Source: Henckelia pumila (lineage: Eukaryota; Streptophyta; Magnoliopsida; Lamiales; Gesneriaceae). From it: a DNA stretch of 64,000 nt. A program made the position numbers and the translations under genes. Positions 56,706 through 64,000 of the stretch are shown here, piece after piece. Location: contig NW_027331833.1 of the NCBI RefSeq assembly GCF_033568475.1, positions 4,464,001 to 4,528,000 of the forward strand, written 5' to 3'. Within the stretch, counting starts at the first letter, position 1, and every line of letters begins with the position of its first letter. Under the pieces are notes generated by a model. That model did no database searches and had not been told where the DNA came from. It was given only the letters and a program-made list of their open reading frames with translations.

Positions 56706-57152
56706 AGCGTCATCAAATATATACTAATTTATAATGTTTTTTTTATTAATGTTTTTTTTGTTTGTATTTAGGAACTGTTGTTGAAGAAAAAATCATTATA
56801 ATTAATTATAATTTTTATTTCATAAATAAATATTAATAGAAACATATTAATAAAAATTCTAATTATTTATTTCACATGTGTAACTTTTATATAAAGTAAT
56901 TAATAAAAAAAAATTCACAGCTTTCATTAAAAAAAATACATATATCACCATTAAGTAAAAAAAAATTCCTCCAGGTCTGTGGGCCAACCCAAGCCCGTCT
57001 CGCCCGCCTAGGCCCGCACGGGTTGACCCGTCTTTAGTTGGGTTGAAACAACCTACTTAAATTGTATGGTGGGACGAGTCTAACTCAAATTAAAGGCTCT
57101 ACTAACACCTAAATAACGCCTAGAAGATCCTAGATATTATGTCTTTTAAAAT
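56706..57152. other. AT-rich DNA with a hAT-like GC island
   Basis: Mostly AT-rich. 56970-57060 (GGCCCGCACGGGTTGACCCG) resembles sequences inside plant hAT-type miniature elements, but I could not define ends. Confidence 0.4.
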
Positions 57153-59829
57153 TGTAACACCCGGTATTTTTAAATACGTAAATCCGCCTGCATAATTAGA
57201 TATTTAATTATTTAAATTTATGATTTATGGGTTAAATAATTATGTGAATTAGTTATGCATGATTTAATTTATTTTTAAGCATTTAACCCATAATTAGTGA
57301 TTTTTATGATTTTTAGTATTTTTATTATTTAATCGCGTAGACGGGACCGTGGACGGACGAGATGACAACTTTCTAGCCAAATTATTTTATGAACCTTTTT
57401 GTAGCCTTAAAATATTATTTTGAGTTTTATTATCTCAAAATTTTAAGTATTTAATTTTATTTAATTTTAGGGGTCATTTTTATCCAAAATTAGTCAAAAT
57501 ATTGACTTTTTAGTATTTTTAAAATTCCCCTAATTTCTAATTTCGGGATTTTATAAATTATAATTTAAGTTTCTGATTTGAACTTTTATTTAGAATGTTT
57601 AAATTTTATATTATTTTTTTTAAAACTTTTAATTATTATTAATTAACCTAAAAACCTATTTTCTTAAATATTAAAACCTAATCTACCCAACCCCACACAC
57701 ACCCACACGTCACTTTCCCATCAGCCGCCATCCCACCCCTCCACTCTCCTTCCTCGACCCAGCAGCTCAAGAAGACACCATAGCCAAGATCTTTGAAGCT
57801 CCAAAGTTCATTTTTTGTCGCCCCGTCGTCCCGGAACCGTCCCACGCCCGTGTTTCTCGTCGTCTACGGTGAAAGGCATGATCTTTTTCTTATTTTTACG
57901 CTATATCAGTATATATATCATGTAAGTTATGGTAGGCATCTGAATCTTTTAAGTATTTTTCAGAAAATCGATTTAATGTTGTTGATTGCACGCATGATTC
58001 ATGATTCACGAAAATTTTGTTGGCATGGCTTGGTTCGGGGCTGAGGGTTCGGTCAGGTAAGGTCCTAGGGTGCCTAAGGATCGAGCCATGGCAGGGTTTG
58101 GGGCTGAGAAGGGCTCGGCCGAATGGATTTAAGCTAGAAAGGTGCAGACGGCGCAGGCTAGGGTTCGGGAGAAGAGGGCTTCGGGTTCCTGGTTCCTGGC
58201 TGCATGGGGGCTGGGGCCTGGTCAGGTTAGGTCCGCCCGGACGTGGGCTACGTCCGGGCGGCGGCGCTCCGGCCAGGGGCGGCCGGAGCCGGCCGGCAGC
58301 AGGCCAAGAAGGCCTGCTGCTCTCGGCCGAGACGTAACAAGAGAGGGGGAAGTCGGGCTTAGGGTTTCTGGTGGTTTCCGGGTCGGGTCTTGGGTCCGGG
58401 TCGGGTCAGTATGTTAGTGGGTCGGGTTAAGTGGGTCCGGGTCCGGGTTATTTTAATTGGGCTCGGGTATTTTTATTTTTAAGTTTTTAAGTTAATTAGG
58501 AATTAAATAGGCTAATTAAATTCCCAAAAAAATTAATTAGTACCATTTAATTTATTTGGGTTCTATTAAATTATTTTGGGTTATTTTATTTATTTTTGGG
58601 CTTTTAATAATTTTTATTTAAATTTTTAAGTTGGCCAGAAATTTTTATGGGCTTGGGAGCCCATGAAAGTTATTGGGCCTGTTATTGGACTTTAGGACCC
58701 ATTGGGCCAGGGACAGTGTTATTGGGCCTAATTTAGTCTTAATGGGCTTTGGTTGATTTATTGGGCCAAGTCTTAAGTTAATGGGCTTGCATGTCTAGGG
58801 CCAGCAGCTGAATCAAACCATGAGAAATTTGCATGTGTCCTGAGTTTATATTTAATTATTTTTATGCATGAAAAGTTATTTGAATATTTATATGATATTA
58901 GAAAATAACTTAAATATAAATGAAGGACACACAATTTATTTAAGTACATGCATTCATGAAATCAATTTTTATGCTATGATTGAAATTCTATGGTTGAGCA
59001 AATAAAAATATTTTAGGTGGAAATTGAAGTAGTGTGGCCATTTATGTATGGGCAGTTTCTGCCATTTATGTATGGGCAGTTTTCTGCCATTTATGTATGG
59101 GTGGTTCGCCACCAGCCTCGTACGATGGTTTCTTAGACTGATCAGTCGCACTATAAGTATGGGTCACACTTACGGATAGGACCATTCGATGTTAAGAAAA
59201 TAAGTGCTCAACAACTCAAATATGTATGATATTATGTATGTTATGTATTATGTTATTTATGTTTATTTAAGTAAGTTATGTTATGTAATTTTAAGCATGC
59301 TCATTCATGTATATGTATGTATTAGTATTAAATTGATTTAAATTATTTTAAACCCTTGTTAGTATGCATGTTGGGCCTCTAGGCTCACTACACTGATATG
59401 GTACAGGTGAGTACGTAGAGGAGCAGGTTACTCCTACCGGTGGTGAGGATGTATGAGCAGTGCTGCAGTAGCCCCGTGACCGTGACAGCTTCTGAGTCAC
59501 CATATATGTTATGTTATGATACATTTTAATATTTTCATGGGTTGAGGTGATTGAATATTTTATTAAATATTTTAGTGCATGCACACTTTTTATTTATTTT
59601 ATTTATGCAGTACATTTTGAATTATAGAGGTTGACTCAGATAATTATTTATTTCAAAGATGCATTTTACTTAAGTATTTAATTGTTTATTTATTTAGTCA
59701 TGTATCTATTTTAAATATTTTATTCTGTGCATATATGTATGGGCATATATGTACATATTTTATTTAGTAGTAAAAAAAAAAAAAAAATTTCCGCATATTT
59801 ATTTATTATAGAGTTAGTGGGTCGTTTCA
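57153..59829 (+). repeat. 5' LTR of Tekay element 3
   Basis: Starts TGTAACACCCGG and ends GGGTCGTTTCA directly before the primer-binding site. It is AT-rich except for a GC-rich island at about 58020-58450 with many CpGs, and holds three tandem CCATTTATGTATGGGCAGTTT units near 59036-59110. The solo LTR at 22082-25257 is a distant relative in the opposite orientation. Confidence 0.88.
59036..59110 (+). repeat. Three ~27-bp tandem units in the Tekay LTR
   Basis: CCATTTATGTATGGGCAGTTTCTG is repeated three times with small changes; the last copy changes to GGTGGTTCGCC. Confidence 0.85.
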
Positions 59830-59831
59830 GT

Positions 59832-59843
59832 TGGTATCAGAGC
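59832..59843 (+). other. Primer-binding site of Tekay element 3
   Basis: TGGTATCAGAGC is complementary to the 3' end of plant initiator methionine tRNA and lies two bases after the LTR. Confidence 0.9.
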
Positions 59844-60015
59844 ACGGTCCTTGGAGGGGTCATTACTGCTATGCTAGCTCAGAAATCCACGCTACCGGTC
59901 TGTAAGTTTTAAGTGTTTATAGCATGATTTAATTCTTTGAATTTAAGTTAGCATTACTTTTAAACCACTTAGTTATGCATGACGATTTACGTAAAGTAAT
60001 ATGTGGTGGTGCAGA

Positions 60016-61077
60016 ATGCCTCCCAGACCAGTGAACCGACGTGGGGGACCTCCACCTCCACCTCCGCCTCCACCGCCACCTCCGCAGAATCCTTTATCAG
60101 CATTGGAGCAGGCCAATGCTAATATGATGGCGGGTATTACTGCTCTGTTGGAGCAGGCTGCACGTCCCAGACTGTCCCATGAGGAGGACGTTGCTGAGAG
60201 GTTCCAGAAGAAGGGGCCCAAGGAGTTTGTTGGTACCACCGATCCTTTGGTGGCTGAGGGATGGATTCGCTCTCTTGAGTCCATCTTTGATTATATGGGG
60301 ATCACAGACGCCGACAGGGTGAGCTGTGCGACGTACATGATGCGAGGCGATGCAGCCCTTTGGTGGGAGGGTGCAGTTAGAGGGGTCCATTTACCTACAC
60401 TGACGTGGGCCGAGTTCAGGCGTATCTTCTACGCCAAGTACTTCACTGAGGATGTGCGCAGTCGCATGATCCGGGAGTTCATGAGTCTCCGTCAGGGGGA
60501 CAGGTCTGTTGTGGAGTACGTGAGCCAGTTTGAGAGGGGCTGTCACTTTGTGCCCATGATTGCTGATAGTCCGCAGGAGAAGCTGCGGCAGTTTGTGGAG
60601 GGCCTGAAGGCTGAGATCAGGCATGACGTGCGTATGGCAGACGTCTTTACATATGAGTCTGCAGTCAGCAGGGCCTTGCGTTCCGAGGAGGGACGGAGAG
60701 AGATACAGAGAGAGCAGCAGGGTAAGAGGCAGTTTTTGCAGACAGGGTATCAGCGACCATCTTCGCAGCCACCTGCGAAGAAGCAGTCTACAGGGCCATC
60801 TAAGGGCCCGAATCAGCAGAGGCCTCAGGGGAAGCCACAGCAGCAGACTAGGGGCGGGGCCCCTACTCCAGGGAGATATCCAGTATGTCCGAAGTGTCAG
60901 AAGATGCATTCCGGGCAGTGTCTTATGGGAGCAGGAGTCTGCTATCGTTGCAAAGAGCCGGGGCATCAGATTGCCAACTGCCCGCAGAGGCAGAACGTCA
61001 GTGGGCGAGTATATGTGATGCAGGCAGAGGAGGCTGACCCAGATACCTCCTTGATCACCGGTATACCTAACCCCTAG
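60016..61077 (+). CDS. Gag of Tekay element 3
   Basis: Structural capsid/nucleocapsid protein, 353 codons if unspliced. I chose the ATG at 60016 (MPPRPVNRRGG) over the in-frame one at 60001, since plant Tekay gags commonly begin this way. It has a poly-proline run, a retrotransposon gag domain with GDAALWWEGA, FRRIFYAKYF, MSLRQGDRSVVEY and FVEGLKAEIR, a Gln-rich basic region, two CxxC-like pairs and one classical CCHC knuckle (CYRCKEPGHQIANC, about 60940-60981). The unspliced frame ends SLITGIPNP and a TAG at 61075-61077. Its last five codons lie in the predicted intron. Confidence 0.92.
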   Translation: MPPRPVNRRGGPPPPPPPPPPPPQNPLSALEQANANMMAGITALLEQAARPRLSHEEDVAERFQKKGPKEFVGTTDPLVAEGWIRSLESIFDYMGITDADRVSCATYMMRGDAALWWEGAVRGVHLPTLTWAEFRRIFYAKYFTEDVRSRMIREFMSLRQGDRSVVEYVSQFERGCHFVPMIADSPQEKLRQFVEGLKAEIRHDVRMADVFTYESAVSRALRSEEGRREIQREQQGKRQFLQTGYQRPSSQPPAKKQSTGPSKGPNQQRPQGKPQQQTRGGAPTPGRYPVCPKCQKMHSGQCLMGAGVCYRCKEPGHQIANCPQRQNVSGRVYVMQAEEADPDTSLITGIPNP

Positions 61078-61255
61078 ACCTTTTTCAATTCTTTGCTTTT
61101 GTTTATTGCGATTATATTTGAATGCCTGTTACTTGAGTTTAACTATCAGCATGCTAGAATAAGAATTTTGTTTCTTTGTGATTAGAATTAAGGGTTGTAG
61201 TGTTTTAACCTTGGGAGCGTAGTAGTATGAATTGTTGGGAATCTTCTGCGTGCAG
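61061..61255 (+). other. Predicted 195-bp intron between gag and protease
   Basis: Donor GTATAC follows ATCACCG at 61060. The acceptor CTTCTGCGTGCAG ends at 61255. Removing it rebuilds a glycine codon and gives LITG|RILVGG, the junction seen in continuous gag-pol frames of related elements. The interval is AT-rich with several stops in all frames and no domain. Confidence 0.75.
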
Positions 61256-64000
61256 GAAGAATTCTAGTTGGAGGCAACTCCACGTTTGCGTTGCTAGATT
61301 CAGGAGCCACGCATTCGTTTATCTCCCGAGATTTTATCAGACGGATAGGCATTACACCGGAGGTTGTCGACTGTGGTTACGATGTTACCATGCCATCCGG
61401 ACAGACTATCACTACCACTAGTGTCATCAGGGATCTGGAATTGGAGTTGCAGGGACACTCCATTCGAGCAGATCTAGTGGTTCTTCCATTGACCGGGTTT
61501 GACTTGATTTTGGGTATGGACTGGCTATCAGTTAATGGAGCTTCGATTGATTTCCGACGTAGGACAGTGTCAGTAAAGCCAGCGGGAGGTGAGATGTTTA
61601 CTTTCTTTGCATCTCAGTCTAGCAGTATTCCTCAGATGATATCACTTGTTCGTGCGAGGAAATTATTGCGCCATGGATGTCAGGGCTTTCTTGCTAGTGT
61701 GGCCACTACCTCAGACATTTCTAGCAGATCTTTATCAGATATAGAGGTGGTACGTGATTATCCAGATGTTTTTCCTGACGATGTTGCAGGAGTTCCACCA
61801 GTGAGAGAGGTGGAGTTCAGTATTGATTTGTTGCCGGATACTGTGCCTATCTCTAAGGCACCGTATCGACTTGCTCCTACAGAGATGAGAGAGTTGAAGG
61901 AGCAGATTCAGGAGCTGTTGGAGAAGGGCTTTGTTCGTCCTAACTTTTCTCCATGGGGAGCTCCAGTGTTGTTTGTGAAGAAGAAGAAGGACGGCAGCAT
62001 GAGATTGTGCATCGACTACCGAGAGCTCAACAGAGTCACAGTGAAGAATAAGTATCCACTACCGAGGATAGAGGATTTATTCGATCAGTTGCAGGGAGCT
62101 TCGGTATTCTCCAAGATCGATTTGCGATCTGGTTACCATCAGCTGAGAGTCAGAGATTCAGACGTGTCTAAGACTGCCTTTAGGACACGATATGGGCACT
62201 ATGAGTTCTTGGTGATGCCCTTTGGGTTGACCAATGCTCCAGCAGTTTTTATGGATCTCATGCATCGTGTCTTCCAGCCGTATCTAGATCAGTTTGTCAT
62301 TGTATTCATTGATGACATATTGATCTACTCGAGGAGCATTGAGGAGCATATACAACATTTGCATACAGCCTTGCAGACTTTGAGGGAGCATCGACTGTTT
62401 GCAAAGTTCAGTAAGTGTGAGTTTTGGTTGGAGCAGGTGGCGTTTCTAGGCCACATTATTTCTAGGGATGGGATTGCAGTGGATCAGTCCAAGGTGCAGG
62501 CAGTGAGGGATTGGGGGATTCCAAAGAATGCTTCGGAGATTCGCAGCTTCTTGGGTTTAGCAGGATACTATAGGAAGTTCATCAAGGGTTTTTCCTCTAT
62601 TGCAGTACCCTTGACTTCCTTAACCAAGAAGAACACGAAGTATATTTGGAGTCCAGATTGTCAGAGGAGCTTTGATCAACTGAAGGATGCACTTACTTCA
62701 GCACCTGTGTTAGCTATGACAGTGCCACATGAGGAGTTAGTGGTGTACACCGACGCGTCCAAGCTTGGTTTGGGCGCGGTACTTATGCAGAGTGGCAGAG
62801 TTATCGCATATGCGTCGCGACAGTTGAAGATTCATGAGCAGAACTATCCGACGCATGATTTGGAGCTTGCAGCAGTGGTATTTGCGTTGAAAATCTGGAG
62901 GCACTATCTGTATGGCGAGAAGTGCAAGATTTTCACAGACCACAAGAGTCTCAAGTACTTCTTCACACAGAAGGAGTTGAACATGAGACATCGCAGATGG
63001 TTGGAGTTGGTGAAGGACTATGACTGTGACATTAGCTACCATCCGGGTAAAGCTAATGTAGTGGCCGATGCTTTGAGTCGGAAGTCGTCAGTGGTATCAT
63101 GTTTGACCGTACAGTTACAACTACAGAGCGAGATTCAGAGATTTGGCTTGGAGTGTTATCCGAGTGGTTGTGCACCGAGCTTGTCAGTGTTGACGGTGCA
63201 GCCAGTTCTGCGAGATCGGATTAGAGAGGGACAGTCTACTGATGAGGAGTTACAGCGATGGAGACAGAGAGATGAGGCTAGAGGTAATCTCTTGTATACA
63301 GTGGAGGATGGTATTGTTCAGTACCGTGGTAGGATGTGGGTACCGAACGTCGATCAGTTGAGAGCTGAGATTTTGGCAGAGGCTCACACATCTCCGTACT
63401 CCATTCACCCCGGAAGTACGAAGATGTACAAAGACTTGCAGCTATTGTATTGGTGGCCCGGGATGAAGAGTGACATCGGGAGAGTGGTGTCAGAGTGCTT
63501 GACTTGTCAGCAAGTCAAGGCAGAGCATCAGCGTCCAGCAGGACTTCTTAGACCTCTTCCTATTCCGGAATGGAAATGGGAGAATATTACGATGGACTTT
63601 GTGGTTGGCTTACCGAGGAGTGCCAGAGGTTGCACAGCGATTTGGGTGATTGTAGATAGACTCACCAAGTCAGCTCATTTCTTGCCGGTGAAGACTACTT
63701 ATACTTTGACACAGTATGCAGAGCTTTACATCAGAGAGATTGTTAGACTTCATGGCATACCAGTGTCTATTGTGTCAGACAGAGATCCGAGATTCACATC
63801 TGCGTTTTGGAAGAGTCTGCACACAGCTTTGGGGACGAGGCTTTTGTTCAGTACAGCATTTCATCCCCAGACAGATGGTCAGTCTGAGAGAGTGATCCAG
63901 GTTCTCGAGGATCTTCTGAGAGCTTGTGTCATCGATTTTCGAGGATCTTGGGAGACTAGACTGCCATTAGTGGAGTTTACCTATAACAACAGCTTTCAGT
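61256..64000 (+). CDS. Pol of Tekay element 3 (protease, RT, RNase H, integrase), partial
   Basis: I read the frame from 61256 to the window edge and found no stop in about 915 codons. Protease: [13 protein letters not shown], with the active-site DSGA (about 61298). [22 protein letters not shown] and the catalytic FIDD (about 62308). RNase [20 protein letters not shown]. Integrase: H-H-C-C zinc site ([20 protein letters not shown]), core aspartates in TMDFVVGLP and SDRDPRFTS, and the glutamate in [12 protein letters not shown] (about 63889). The frame has no own ATG near its start and so probably depends on splicing of the gag intron or on recoding. The chromodomain end is outside the window. 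Confidence 0.92.

Larger units (their letters stand above)
57153..64000 (+). mobile_element. Tekay-type chromovirus with intact gag and pol (element 3), 5' part
   Basis: 5' LTR, initiator-Met primer-binding site, intact gag, a 195-bp intron-like gap and an uninterrupted pol that runs off the window. The long LTR (2.68 kb) and the [22 protein letters not shown] RT fit the Tekay/Del clade. Nothing seen here would prevent expression. The chromodomain tail and 3' LTR lie beyond the window. Confidence 0.9.

Noticed and set aside
58017..58417. Arg/Gly-rich frames in the GC-rich part of the Tekay LTR
   Set aside because: They are low-complexity translations of a GC island inside the LTR, with no domain.
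60391..60966. A 191-codon minus-strand frame and a 131-codon plus-strand frame inside gag
   Set aside because: Both overlap the intact Tekay gag in other frames and arise from its GC-rich codons.

Overview
The window is nuclear DNA of a flowering plant, almost certainly a eudicot. The evidence is GT-AG introns, a plant-type cytosolic/peroxisomal 6-phosphogluconolactonase, a plant TBC RabGAP, a tail-anchored plant cytochrome b5, and layers of plant LTR retrotransposons (Tekay-type chromoviruses, Tat, Athila, a copia-type LTR and a 5S-like Cassandra LTR). An asterid is possible, but I cannot place the species from sequence alone.

Region by region: 1-5847 is the 3' part of a decayed chromovirus with its 3' LTR, inserted in a Tat-lineage element. 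Only the Tat 3' portion follows (5848-11517): broken integrase, a ~117-bp tandem array, a spliced but broken antisense ORF, and a putative LTR. 11518-15129 is AT-rich and holds a ~165-bp satellite-like array split by a hAT-like element, a hairpin element and a long inverted-repeat element. 15130-16238 is an intact three-exon 6-phosphogluconolactonase gene ending in SKL. 17737-36681 is a nest: an Athila-type LTR and broken gag; a copia-like LTR inserted in that gag; a 3.2-kb Tekay-type solo LTR inserted in the copia-like LTR with a perfect 5-bp duplication; and a second, nearly complete Athila element (25609-36681) with broken gag-pol but an intact extra ORF (33066-34193). 36682-42649 holds a truncated chromovirus LTR, a broken chromovirus integrase, a 5S-related Cassandra-like LTR and a solo chromovirus LTR.

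42977-52000 is a gene island: a small membrane-protein ORF, a TBC RabGAP gene (+) and a cytochrome b5 gene (-). 52900-57150 has a decayed, partly duplicated MULE transposase and chromovirus debris. 57153 to the end is the 5' LTR, primer-binding site, intact gag and uninterrupted pol of a young-looking Tekay element that continues past the window.

The three host genes are unrelated housekeeping functions: oxidative pentose phosphate pathway, Rab GTPase control of membrane traffic, and ER electron transfer. The most unusual signals are: (1) a precise 195-bp intron between gag and protease in the intact Tekay element, which could set the Gag:Gag-Pol ratio by splicing; (2) clusters of short CpG-rich palindromes, different in sequence but alike in design, in the LTRs of unrelated retrotransposon families, with one family's palindrome reused just upstream of its extra ORF; (3) an antisense ORF with two recognisable introns in the Tat element; (4) a possible alternative first exon that would give the RabGAP a membrane anchor. 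Boundaries of old repeats are approximate, and all family assignments rest on motif recognition by eye.
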